The notes under the pieces were generated by a model. The model worked only from the letters and a program-made list of their open reading frames with translations. It did not search any database and was not told the origin of the DNA. Position numbers and translations under genes: made by a program. From Thiomicrorhabdus sp. 6S3-12 (GTDB taxonomy: Bacteria > Pseudomonadota > Gammaproteobacteria > Thiomicrospirales > Thiomicrospiraceae), in NCBI RefSeq assembly GCF_017571475.1, contig NZ_JAGETW010000001.1, positions 310,001-374,000 on the forward strand: a stretch of DNA of 64,000 nucleotides, given 5' to 3'. Shown here in pieces: positions 54,551 through 61,916 of this stretch (the stretch's first letter is position 1; every line of letters starts with the position of its first letter).

Positions 54551-55519
54551 TTACAAAACCCGGCTCATGGCTTCCTGTTCGAGCTGAATATAGTTACGGC
54601 CCTCTTCCTGCAGAAACTCGAGGAATTCCGAAGCCAGTAGCGAAAGTTCCTTTCCGGACGGATAAACGATATTCCACTGTTTCTGAATCGGGAAGCCTTC
54701 AACGTCCAGTTCGACAACCGGACCTTCACGATCCTCAAGATAAAGGGCATGTCGCGAAACGCAGGCGACGCCCAATTCTCCGACCACGCAATGCTTGATC
54801 GCTTCGTTCGTATTCAGCGTCAGGCGTTCATTCACCACCAACTCTTTTTCCGCGAAGACTTTCTCAATCGCCCGACGAATCCCCGAGCCCTCTTCACGCA
54901 TAATGAACGGCTCTTTCGCCAAACGTTTCAGGCTGACCTTTTTACCGACCAGCGCATTATTGCGGTTAGCGATAATGACCAGCGGATTCGGTGCAAACGG
55001 CAAGACTTCCAGGTCCTGGCTGTTATGCGGAATCTGCCCGAGAATATACAGATCATCCATATTGTGATCGATACGCTTGTGCAGGGTTTCGCGATTACAG
55101 ATCGTCAGATCAAGATCGATATCGGGATATTTCTTACAGAATTTACCCAGCGCGATCGGAATAAAGTACTTCGCCGTCGAGATAACCGCGACACGCAGCT
55201 GCCCTCGCTTCATGCCGCGAAAATCATCCAGCATAATCTCCAGGTTCGAGAAATGGTTTATTACCTCGCGACAGCTGCAGGCAACCTGTTCGCCGACCTC
55301 GGTCAGATAGATATTTCGCCCGATCAGTTCGTACAGAGGCATATCGATGGCCTCAGCCAGACTTTTTACCTGCGCTGAAACCGTCGGCTGGGTCAAATGC
55401 AGCTCTTCGGCCGCACGGGTAAAACTCAAATTACGTGCAACCGATTCAAAGACCTGAATCTGGCGTAAAGTCGCATGCCTGATTAAAAAGTTTTTCTGTA
55501 CCGGAAGATTGTCGTTCAT
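54551..55519 (-). CDS. LysR-family regulator of CO2 fixation (CbbR/CcmR type)
   Basis: The 322-residue protein has the N-terminal winged helix (ATLRQIQVFESVARNLSFTR, then LHLTQPTVSAQVKSL) and a LysR co-inducer domain with FIMREEGSGIRRAIE. This sequence type matches CbbR/CcmR regulators of Rubisco, carboxysome and carbon-uptake genes. It lies 12 bp after csoS1D and upstream of dabBA on the same strand, so it is embedded in its likely regulon. Whether it acts on cbb, cso, dab or sulP cannot be told from sequence. Confidence 0.87.
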   Translation of the reverse strand: MNDNLPVQKNFLIRHATLRQIQVFESVARNLSFTRAAEELHLTQPTVSAQVKSLAEAIDMPLYELIGRNIYLTEVGEQVACSCREVINHFSNLEIMLDDFRGMKRGQLRVAVISTAKYFIPIALGKFCKKYPDIDLDLTICNRETLHKRIDHNMDDLYILGQIPHNSQDLEVLPFAPNPLVIIANRNNALVGKKVSLKRLAKEPFIMREEGSGIRRAIEKVFAEKELVVNERLTLNTNEAIKHCVVGELGVACVSRHALYLEDREGPVVELDVEGFPIQKQWNIVYPSGKELSLLASEFLEFLQEEGRNYIQLEQEAMSRVL

Positions 55520-55531
55520 AGTAAAAACCCT

Positions 55532-56158
55532 TTATTTCGCATGCCCGCGGCACGTTAGTTTAGACAGAGCTTCATTCGCCGCTCTTGCCGCTTCATTAAT
55601 ATCTTCTTCCTTACCGCACATCAGCAGTCGACCGTAAGCCCCGACCGCGCGCGCCTCGACCAGAGTCACATTGGCCGCCTTTTCCGCCTCGTTCGCCGCA
55701 TAGATAATATAGCCGGCTGGTTCTGTCTCCATAATGAACATACTTTGCCCCGGCAAAATCATCGAGCCCTTGCGGTTGTCGCGGTTGATCAGGGTCGCAT
55801 GGTCTGCAGTGACCCCTCTGATCACTTCGCTCCACATCACCACACACTGCTGACGGTCATACTCATGCGTATTAAGATGCTTAAGCATGTGCTTTCCGCT
55901 CTCGAGAACATCGCTCTGATCACGGTGGTGGATTACCGTCGATCCGTAGGCCCTTTCAACAATCTGCTGGGCCAGACGGACATTCGAAGCCTTAAGTGCA
56001 ATGTCCGACAGACGATGCACCGCCATTCCGGGAGCGACTTCAACCCACAGACAGGAGTCGCCCGGAATCGGCAGGAATCCCATAGAAGCCGTCGCCATAT
56101 AAGAGGCGAGCTGCGGCTGCAGAGAATCCAAAAACACATAGGTTCTCAATTCAATCAT
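55532..56158 (-). CDS. csoS1D: CsoS1D tandem-BMC shell protein (trimer, gated pore)
   Basis: The 208-residue protein contains two bacterial-microcompartment folds in tandem: residues about 1-105 with permuted features and about 106-205 ending in [31 protein letters not shown]. CsoS1D forms pseudohexameric trimers that stack and have an openable large pore for metabolites. Its start overlaps the rdgB stop by 4 bp. It is placed outside the main cso operon, as in several chemoautotrophs. Confidence 0.88.
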   Translation of the reverse strand: MIELRTYVFLDSLQPQLASYMATASMGFLPIPGDSCLWVEVAPGMAVHRLSDIALKASNVRLAQQIVERAYGSTVIHHRDQSDVLESGKHMLKHLNTHEYDRQQCVVMWSEVIRGVTADHATLINRDNRKGSMILPGQSMFIMETEPAGYIIYAANEAEKAANVTLVEARAVGAYGRLLMCGKEEDINEAARAANEALSKLTCRGHAK

Positions 56159-56769
56159 TGCTCAGTCCTCTTTCCCAACTGCTCCATTACGGAGAGTACG
56201 GCTTGTGCACGGTGGCTTATCTTGTTTTTCACGTCAAACGGAATCTCGGAGACCGTTTTTACTAATTTGGGGATCCACATAATATCGTCGTAACCGATCC
56301 CTTGACCGGTTCTTCTTTCCATTAAAATTTCGCCGTGCCACTGTCCGATACCGATAACCGGCATCGGATCTTCGGCATGTTCAACATATACCGCCACGCA
56401 GCAATAGCGTGCCTGGCGCTGCGAATAAGGGCGCTGGCCCAAATCCGCCAATACTTTTTGTAAATTCTCTTCGTCGCTGCTTTTAGCGCTTGCATCGTTG
56501 GCGCCGGCCGCATAGCGTGCCGAATAAATTCCCGGCTTTCCGCCCAGTGCGTCAACCTCAAGTCCGGAATCGTCTGCCAGAGCGGGAAGACCGGTCATGC
56601 GGCTGGCGAAACGTGCCTTCTTAAGCGCGTTTTCGACAAAACTCAAACCGTCTTCTTCAACTTCTTCCTTGAAAAAGTCGGTTTGAAGTTTGACTCTGAA
56701 ACCGGCCTGTTTTAATAGCGGCTCAATTTCAGCGACCTTGTACGGATTACCGGTTGCTAAAACAATCAT
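56155..56769 (-). CDS. rdgB: RdgB/Ham1-family non-canonical purine NTP pyrophosphatase
   Basis: The 204-residue protein has the family blocks [44 protein letters not shown]-like (here YAAGANDA) and SHRAQAV. RdgB hydrolyses ITP, dITP and XTP to monophosphates. Ham1 genes recur beside alpha-carboxysome loci, including those of marine cyanobacteria, for unclear reasons. Compared with E. coli RdgB the central region is divergent (GIGQWHGEI instead of the usual G-x-C-x-G), so substrate range may differ. Confidence 0.86.
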   Translation of the reverse strand: MIVLATGNPYKVAEIEPLLKQAGFRVKLQTDFFKEEVEEDGLSFVENALKKARFASRMTGLPALADDSGLEVDALGGKPGIYSARYAAGANDASAKSSDEENLQKVLADLGQRPYSQRQARYCCVAVYVEHAEDPMPVIGIGQWHGEILMERRTGQGIGYDDIMWIPKLVKTVSEIPFDVKNKISHRAQAVLSVMEQLGKRTEQ

Positions 56770-56773
56770 TCAC

Positions 56774-57181
56774 CTACCCGCGTCCGTTCGGTACCACCAA
56801 CTGCTCTTTGGCTGAAAACATCATCACCGGAAAATCGTCATCGGAAATCTGTTTCATTTTCTGTTTCAGCGTCAGTTGTTCTTTCTGATTCACATTGAGC
56901 ATAAACATAATGCTTCTGCCCGAGCCTTGCTTTTTGATCGCTTCGAACTCCGGGCCGGGATCTCCGTGCACGTCGCAAACGGTAAACGAACCCAATCCGA
57001 GTTTTTTCAAAGCCACCGAGATCTTGCCCTCCATCAGGCGGTTGGCAAGAATCTGAATCATATCTCCGGGTCTGGAAGGCGGCAGATCATCCGCCTGAGT
57101 CATTGACGAAGCTGTCGCTCGATCAACACTCGAATTAAAACTCCACATTTCCCCATCGTAATTATCTTCTATCCACTTCAT
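56774..57181 (-). CDS. PII-like protein, probable carboxysome-associated PII (CPII)
   Basis: After an N-terminal extension of about 40 residues, the 135-residue protein follows the PII ferredoxin-like pattern: strand and helix MIQILANRLMEGKISVALKK, GLGSFTVCDVHGDPGP (compare GVxGxTVxEVKGFG of PII), a shortened T-loop, strand SIMFMLNVNQKEQ and C-terminal VMMFSAKEQLVV. CPII proteins occur in chemoautotroph carboxysome loci and bind bicarbonate and adenine nucleotides. The T-loop uridylylation Tyr is absent. It leads the PII-rdgB-csoS1D-lysR operon, with AGGA before the ATG. The call is by pattern rather than strong identity. Confidence 0.65.
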   Translation of the reverse strand: MKWIEDNYDGEMWSFNSSVDRATASSMTQADDLPPSRPGDMIQILANRLMEGKISVALKKLGLGSFTVCDVHGDPGPEFEAIKKQGSGRSIMFMLNVNQKEQLTLKQKMKQISDDDFPVMMFSAKEQLVVPNGRG

Positions 57182-57203
57182 ACCAGATCCTACTTTCGTT
57201 AAT

Positions 57204-57226
57204 ACTGTCTATAAACAGTTGTCTAT
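57204..57226 (-). promoter_or_regulatory. Operator-like repeats upstream of the PII-like operon
   Basis: ACTGT-CTATAA-ACAGT (57204-57219) is a perfect inverted repeat of 5-bp arms. TGTCTAT occurs twice in direct orientation (57206-57212 and 57220-57226), 14 bp apart. The GTCTAT core is also present in the sulP and dab motifs. Confidence 0.45.
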
Positions 57227-57397
57227 GTTTAACTAAGGTAGCGACTCTTCAGTTCGCGAAATCTATCCTATTGAATTCTTTACAATTATAAAAATTGAAG
57301 ATTCCTCTCCAGTGCATAGACCCGAGTCAATGAATAAAAATTCAGGGATAAACGGATGCCTCTTCAATCAAGAAGCTGGCGCGCTGTATGAGGTGGG

Positions 57398-57424
57398 AAA
57401 AAGGGGTAGAACCGGCACTACCCC
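57398..57424 (-). terminator. Intrinsic terminator of the main carboxysome operon
   Basis: GGGGTAG (57403-57409) and CTACCCC (57418-57424) form a 7-bp stem. On the minus strand it is followed by TTTTT. It lies about 165 bp downstream of the last gene. Confidence 0.72.
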
Positions 57425-57589
57425 AAGCGGAATCGTCAAATCAGTTAGAGGTAAGCTTTTGGAGGTTGCCTGCAAAGCAGACCTTGGATCAGTCAACCAA
57501 AAACCCGTTAAAGAGGTCAAAACCTATTTGACGTTCCCAGACAAAGACCATCCGGTTAATCCACCCGAAAAACGGGCGGGGTATATCGC

Positions 57590-57805
57590 TTAATCAGGCC
57601 AAACTCTGTTTCGGGGCATGACTTTGATCTGATCAGCAATATGCTGTGATGCCGTATCCGCTTTGCTGCTTGCAGCTGAAGTGGCGGCAGAAGTCGGCTT
57701 TCGAGCCGTTGACGGCTTCCGGGTTGCGGTTGTCGTCTTACTCGCACTCGCCTTGTTCGCAGTGCTTTGCGTCGCAGGCGTTTTTGAATTCTGTTCAGTG
57801 CTCAT
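57590..57805 (-). CDS. Second McdB-type protein, last gene of the cso operon
   Basis: The 71-residue protein is low-complexity, rich in Thr, Ser, Ala and Lys, and ends in MPRNRVWPD. The C-terminal RVWPD is shared with the mcdA-linked McdB at 46325-46558, while the rest is similar only in composition. Its ATG overlaps the acRAF stop (ATGA), with GAAGGAG 7 nt upstream. No ParA gene is adjacent. It could bind shells as an adaptor or modulator of the same McdA. Confidence 0.78.
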   Translation of the reverse strand: MSTEQNSKTPATQSTANKASASKTTTATRKPSTARKPTSAATSAASSKADTASQHIADQIKVMPRNRVWPD

Positions 57806-58080
57806 GCCTGTGCTCCTTCGATAAGACTACCGGTGACACGATGGAAACCGTCATCAATCCCTTTTGCCAAGGCAAAATCCACATCGTCAAGCTCATCGGC
57901 CTGTGAGTAGATAATCACCGAGACGTGCTCTCTCCCGAAACTGATATTCGGGTGATGTTCGAGTTGATCCGCCTGTTCTGCAAGTTCATCCAAAAAACTG
58001 CGCAGTTTTTCAAAGTTGTCAAATTCAAAACGTGCTTCCATGCTCGCGGGTTTCTGTTTCAGTTTCCATCGTTCATTCAT
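57802..58080 (-). CDS. Alpha-carboxysome Rubisco assembly factor acRAF (pterin dehydratase-like)
   Basis: The 92-residue protein has the pterin-4a-carbinolamine dehydratase fold, with LEHHPNISFGREHVSVIIYS and DDVDFALAKGID. In carboxysome operons this degenerate dehydratase acts as a Rubisco folding or assembly chaperone. It overlaps the ferritin-like gene upstream and mcdB downstream by 4 bp each, a tightly coupled block. Confidence 0.88.
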   Translation of the reverse strand: MNERWKLKQKPASMEARFEFDNFEKLRSFLDELAEQADQLEHHPNISFGREHVSVIIYSQADELDDVDFALAKGIDDGFHRVTGSLIEGAQA

Positions 58081-58625
58081 ACAAAGCTCCTAGTTGGCTG
58101 ATAAGCCTGTGTCATATTGTGGAAGTACTCTTCCAACCAAGACTGTACTCTCATCAACTGTGTATGCTCTTCTTCCAGTAATCGGCTAAAAAGTGCATGA
58201 TCTTCATGAGCGCCAAAATTGGCGCAATACTGCGAAGCTTCAGAGTAAAGCTGAATCAGAGCGACTTCGCGCTCTTCACAACTTCTTAAAGCTTCAGCGA
58301 TATTAGTCGCTGGACCGGCAGGACGTAAAACGCTCCCTGCCGGCAAAGCTCCCTGCGCAACCATTCGATCAGTGATCAGATTGGCGTGCTGGAACTCTTC
58401 ATTTGCCAAGGTGACAAAACCTTCCGCAAAAGAGATTTCTTGGCGGAATTTTGCCAACGAAGCCTGTGCGAGATAGTGCTGACCGGCGGAGAATTCAAGA
58501 CTCAAAGCGCGTCCAAGATAACCAAGAATCTGACTGTTTACAGAAACCGTCTGAGCCTGTGGTACTTGAGGGTGAGCGCCTAGTCCCGGCATCACACTGC
58601 CCGGCATTCTAGAAGAATAATGCAT
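58077..58625 (-). CDS. Carboxysome-operon ferritin-like protein
   Basis: The 182-residue protein has a flexible 27-residue N-terminus and a four-helix ferritin-like bundle: ALSLEFSAGQHYLAQAS, FVTLANEEFQHANLI (ExxH), EEREVALIQLYSEAS and LLEEEHTQLMRVQSW (ExxH). Bacterioferritin-like proteins recur in cso operons; a link to carboxysome redox or iron supply is proposed but unproven. The iron-ligand Glu and His positions appear intact. Confidence 0.83.
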   Translation of the reverse strand: MHYSSRMPGSVMPGLGAHPQVPQAQTVSVNSQILGYLGRALSLEFSAGQHYLAQASLAKFRQEISFAEGFVTLANEEFQHANLITDRMVAQGALPAGSVLRPAGPATNIAEALRSCEEREVALIQLYSEASQYCANFGAHEDHALFSRLLEEEHTQLMRVQSWLEEYFHNMTQAYQPTRSFV

Positions 58626-58696
58626 GTCTCCCTCCTAACTTCTTAAATGAGGGCTAAACCGTAATTTAGCCCGATGAGTCCGTTCAGCTCAGCTGC

Positions 58697-59002
58697 TTAG
58701 CTGCGGTCAGCGCCTGAGTTACCGATTGTCAGAACCGGCTCAACTTCTTTGTGCGGACGTGCAATGATGTGCGCAGCAACCAGACCGTCACCAACGCGTT
58801 CACAAGCATCTGCACCGGCACGAACCGCTGCGTTAACCGCACCTGTCTCGCCGCGAACCATAACCGTAACGTAACCGCCTCCGACGAACTCGCGAGATAC
58901 CAGACGTACTTCTGCTGCTTTAGTCATCGCATCGGCCGCTTCAATCGCTGGAACCAGACCGCGTGTTTCAATCATGCCTAGGGCAATACCGTATTCACTC
59001 AT
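58697..59002 (-). CDS. csoS1B: CsoS1B hexameric BMC shell protein
   Basis: The 101-residue BMC protein is nearly identical to the two following paralogues over residues 1-92 but starts MSEYG and ends in a distinct tail (TIGNSGADRS), like CsoS1B of Halothiobacillus. BMC hexamers tile shell facets and pass bicarbonate and RuBP through small pores (residues FVGGGYVTV line the pore loop region). Confidence 0.93.
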   Translation of the reverse strand: MSEYGIALGMIETRGLVPAIEAADAMTKAAEVRLVSREFVGGGYVTVMVRGETGAVNAAVRAGADACERVGDGLVAAHIIARPHKEVEPVLTIGNSGADRS

Positions 59003-59081
59003 AATGTTTCTCCTTTAAGGAATCTTTAATACTTGAGTTAATCGCGCCAAAGCCCGTTATGGAACCTTGCGCGATTTAAAA

Positions 59082-59372
59082 TTATTTCTGCTCTACAGTC
59101 AGAACCGGTTCAACTTCTTTGTGCGGGCGTGCAATGATGTGCGCCGCAACCAGACCGTCACCAACACGCTCACAAGCATCTGCACCGGCACGAACCGCTG
59201 CGTTTACCGCACCCGTCTCACCACGAACCATAACCGTAACGTAACCGCCGCCGACGAACTCGCGAGATACCAGGCGTACTTCTGCTGCTTTAGTCATCGC
59301 ATCAGCCGCTTCAATCGCTGGAACCAAACCACGCGTCTCGATCATTCCTAGTGCAATACCGTAATCACTCAT
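59082..59372 (-). CDS. csoS1A: CsoS1A hexameric BMC shell protein
   Basis: The 96-residue BMC-domain shell protein (GMIETRGLVPAIEAADAM, REFVGGGYVTVMVRGE) differs from the neighbouring paralogue at 59458 by one residue near the C-terminus (VEQK against VESK). Assignment to A rather than C follows the Halothiobacillus order C-A-B. A ribosome-binding site AAGGAG precedes it. Confidence 0.92.
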   Translation of the reverse strand: MSDYGIALGMIETRGLVPAIEAADAMTKAAEVRLVSREFVGGGYVTVMVRGETGAVNAAVRAGADACERVGDGLVAAHIIARPHKEVEPVLTVEQK

Positions 59373-59457
59373 AACTTTTCTCCTTAAAGGGATGTTTAAT
59401 AACTTATTTGATTGTTTTGGTTAATCGCTTCGAAAAAGCTTCGAAGCGATTCAAAAA

Positions 59458-59748
59458 TTATTTGCTTTCTACTGTTAGAACCGGCTCAACTTCTTTGTGC
59501 GGACGTGCAATGATGTGCGCCGCAACCAGACCGTCACCAACACGTTCACAAGCGTCTGCTCCGGCACGAACCGCTGCGTTTACCGCACCTGTCTCGCCGC
59601 GAACCATAACCGTAACGTAACCGCCGCCGACGAACTCGCGAGATACCAGACGTACTTCCGCTGCTTTAGTCATCGCATCAGCCGCTTCAATCGCTGGAAC
59701 CAAACCACGCGTTTCGATCATACCTAGCGCAATACCGTAATCACTCAT
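59458..59748 (-). CDS. csoS1C: CsoS1C hexameric BMC shell protein
   Basis: This is the first of three tandem 96-101-residue BMC shell genes, directly downstream of csoS4B. The protein is the same as CsoS1A except for Ser for Gln two residues before the end. Synonymous differences are present between the copies, so they are old duplicates held uniform by selection or gene conversion rather than an assembly artefact. Confidence 0.92.
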   Translation of the reverse strand: MSDYGIALGMIETRGLVPAIEAADAMTKAAEVRLVSREFVGGGYVTVMVRGETGAVNAAVRAGADACERVGDGLVAAHIIARPHKEVEPVLTVESK

Positions 59749-59783
59749 AACTAATCTCCTTTGAGTTGCTACTTTTTTAAAAC

Positions 59784-60038
59784 TTACATTTGATCTGGTT
59801 GCCAGTCATCGATGATGCCCCCAACCGTTAAATCTGTTAAATATCGCTTATCGCCTGCCGCATCTCGTGCTGCAGAGTTGGCGATGGTAAAAACCCAGTC
59901 GCCGTTTTTCGTTCCGATCGGATCCATCGCCACAAAGACTTCACCCGATGCAGTGGTTAGAACTTTGATAGGCAGATGCCCCATATCGTCTAACCGGCTG
60001 GTTAAAACCAGTTGTTGCCTAACTTGTAGTATTTGCAT
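59784..60038 (-). CDS. csoS4B: CsoS4B pentameric shell vertex protein
   Basis: The 84-residue protein (MQILQVRQQLVLTSRLDDMG at the start) is a BMV/EutN-CcmL pentamer, with VAMDPIGTKNGDWVFTIANS and GGIIDDW. Pentamers cap shell vertices. I start at the ATG ending at 60038, 7 nt after AAGGG; it overlaps csoS4A by 20 bp. A longer reading to 60071 has no support. Confidence 0.93.
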   Translation of the reverse strand: MQILQVRQQLVLTSRLDDMGHLPIKVLTTASGEVFVAMDPIGTKNGDWVFTIANSAARDAAGDKRYLTDLTVGGIIDDWQPDQM

Positions 60039-60294
60039 CCTCAGGCCCTTCCCATTTGTCGATAATTCCAACGATGGTCAGGTCACTTGGATAACCTTTA
60101 ACCCCGGTCGCATCACGCGCTGCCGAACTACCACAACAAAGAACCCAATCCCCTGGTTTGCACCCTACCGGGTCTACTGCAACCTGAGGTGTACCGCCAT
60201 CCTTTTCGCGTACTACCAGAAGAGGCTTATGCTCCATCATGGCAATACGGTTAGTTGAAACGAGGGTCTTATCGACTTTATAAATTTTCACCAT
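60019..60294 (-). CDS. csoS4A: CsoS4A pentameric shell vertex protein
   Basis: The 91-residue BMV-family pentamer shows MVKIYKVDKTLVSTNRI, VAVDPVGCKPGDWVLCCGSS and VGIIDKWEG. It pairs with csoS4B as the two vertex proteins of the alpha-carboxysome and lies 11 bp after csoSCA. Confidence 0.94.
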   Translation of the reverse strand: MVKIYKVDKTLVSTNRIAMMEHKPLLVVREKDGGTPQVAVDPVGCKPGDWVLCCGSSAARDATGVKGYPSDLTIVGIIDKWEGPEDANTTS

Positions 60295-60305
60295 TTACCT
60301 CCTTT

Positions 60306-61889
60306 CTAAGCGGTTCTACGTTTTAATGCAGAATCCATCTCTTTTGCCACCAACTCCGCTGGCTTGCTGTCAGTGAAATCTCGCAGAGTCGCCATGGTTT
60401 GCAATAAACCTGACTCCGCCAGTTCCTGATAGCGGCTACGCAGAGCCTTCTCTATGCGCAAAGCCTTCGCCCGCGCGCGGTCTTTTGACCCCGGAACCCG
60501 TCCGTCGTAATCGCAACGGATAATGATTGGAATCGGTAGCAGGCGCTTGATATTCAGACCTTTAAAGATCTTGATACCCACATCTACGTCATTGACCCCT
60601 TCTTCAACCGTGTCGAGGAAGCTGTAGTAGGTCAGATTACGCAGCTGTACCTCTTCAAATCCATTACCGATTCCGATAAATCGTTCGGCATGTCCCAAGT
60701 CACTGTAGCAACCGTTTTCATATTGATTGACATAGGCAATCTGCGAAAAATTGTTGCTGATCAGCCAGCGAATCAATTTCATGACTCCCGGCTGTGGAGC
60801 CGAAGCTCTCATTAGCTGGTTACAGCTGCTAATCGCTGTTTGCAAAAGTTCATTTGCTTCGTCTTCAGACAGGTCCATGGTTGCCTGATAGAGCTGATCG
60901 GTTTCCACATAACGCTGCAAATCGATCTCGCCGTTGCCATCAGGAATATGCACCTTCATGCTGTCGTCGTCGGTATTGAGCCCTAACAGGATGGTCTGTA
61001 CCGTTGAGCCACAACCGAAGCGGTTTTCAATCGCCTGTCTGAAGTCCTGTAATTTCTGTAAAGCGGCTTTCGCTGCTTTGTGGTCATCACTGCCGTGTGC
61101 TGCACAACCCTGATGAGTTGGATCAGCCTTTGAAAAGTGATATACCGCTATCTTCAAATAACGCGTCGGTTCGTCAGCCGAATTCGGCTTGCCGTCTCTA
61201 AAACGCGTATGTTCAATAAATACCCAGTTTCGAACGCTTTCGCTGATATCGAAGAGTGATCCCGCATGGGCCTTTCTTCGCACCGCCGCGTAAGGCAGTC
61301 TGAGTACGTAGCTCACGATATGGGCAAGACGTCCGTCTGCACATGGCGCGATACCTACTGCATGAAACCCAGCTTCTCGAAAGAGTTGCTCAGCTTCTTG
61401 TGTCCGTTGTCCCGCGAGGGGATCGTTGTTAAAGAACTCTTGCGACATTCTTAAAAATTGTGCAAAGAGGGTTTTCGCATACAGTTCCTGGAAGCCAGTC
61501 TGAAATTGCATATTCAATCCCGCCTGCCAATCCTGATCTGTTAAGGTCACACCCAGCTTTGCATACAGCTGTTGGTTTGCCCAACCGATAAAACCGTTCT
61601 GTCCACGTTGTAATAAAATGTCTTTTAAGGTCGTTTCGATTTCATCGAACCGCGCTTTTATTTCCACTTCATACTGCCGAAGCAGCTGGTTTTGTCTCTC
61701 GTCAACTAAAGCATGGGCGCCTGTCATCAGCGCTGAGAGAGACTCTCTTGTATTGGTTTGCTTCTTACTGCCTAAGCTCTCCCCGGAAACACCATGAGCG
61801 ATTGGCATCTCCGGTTGTGAACGCTTAGGGGGCGTAATCGGCCTCCAAAACAATGACCTTTGACGATGACTCTTTTTATTTCGATTCAT
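60306..61889 (-). CDS. csoSCA: Carboxysomal carbonic anhydrase CsoSCA
   Basis: CsoSCA (CsoS3) dehydrates bicarbonate inside the shell. In the 527-residue reading the zinc ligands are Cys183 (PCADGRLAH, with Asp185 and Arg187), His251 (VYHFSKADP) and Cys262 (HQGCAAHG), matching the spacing of C173/D175/R177/H242/C253 in Halothiobacillus. The disordered basic N-terminus (MNRNKKSHRQRSLFW) is the part that binds Rubisco in related systems. The start ATG ending at 61889 is 5 nt after GGGTG; an ATG four codons upstream (61901) is the alternative. Confidence 0.95.
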   Translation of the reverse strand: MNRNKKSHRQRSLFWRPITPPKRSQPEMPIAHGVSGESLGSKKQTNTRESLSALMTGAHALVDERQNQLLRQYEVEIKARFDEIETTLKDILLQRGQNGFIGWANQQLYAKLGVTLTDQDWQAGLNMQFQTGFQELYAKTLFAQFLRMSQEFFNNDPLAGQRTQEAEQLFREAGFHAVGIAPCADGRLAHIVSYVLRLPYAAVRRKAHAGSLFDISESVRNWVFIEHTRFRDGKPNSADEPTRYLKIAVYHFSKADPTHQGCAAHGSDDHKAAKAALQKLQDFRQAIENRFGCGSTVQTILLGLNTDDDSMKVHIPDGNGEIDLQRYVETDQLYQATMDLSEDEANELLQTAISSCNQLMRASAPQPGVMKLIRWLISNNFSQIAYVNQYENGCYSDLGHAERFIGIGNGFEEVQLRNLTYYSFLDTVEEGVNDVDVGIKIFKGLNIKRLLPIPIIIRCDYDGRVPGSKDRARAKALRIEKALRSRYQELAESGLLQTMATLRDFTDSKPAELVAKEMDSALKRRTA

Positions 61890-61916
61890 CACAACACCCA
61901 TTTTTTAGTATTAAAG

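Larger units (their letters stand above)
57182..57589. other. 408-bp region between the two carboxysome transcripts
   Basis: It contains the promoter/operator zone of the PII-like operon (57204-57226) and the terminator of the cso operon (57398-57424). A second hairpin lies close to the mcdB stop (CCGCCCG/CGGGTGG over TTTTT on the minus strand, near 57563-57581). A plus-strand 93-codon reading (57312-57593) crosses these structures and is not accepted as a gene. Confidence 0.5.

Noticed and set aside
57312-57593. Plus-strand 93-codon reading between mcdB and the PII-like gene
   Set aside because: It lacks a ribosome-binding site, overlaps the cso operon terminator and the mcdB stop, and resembles no family.
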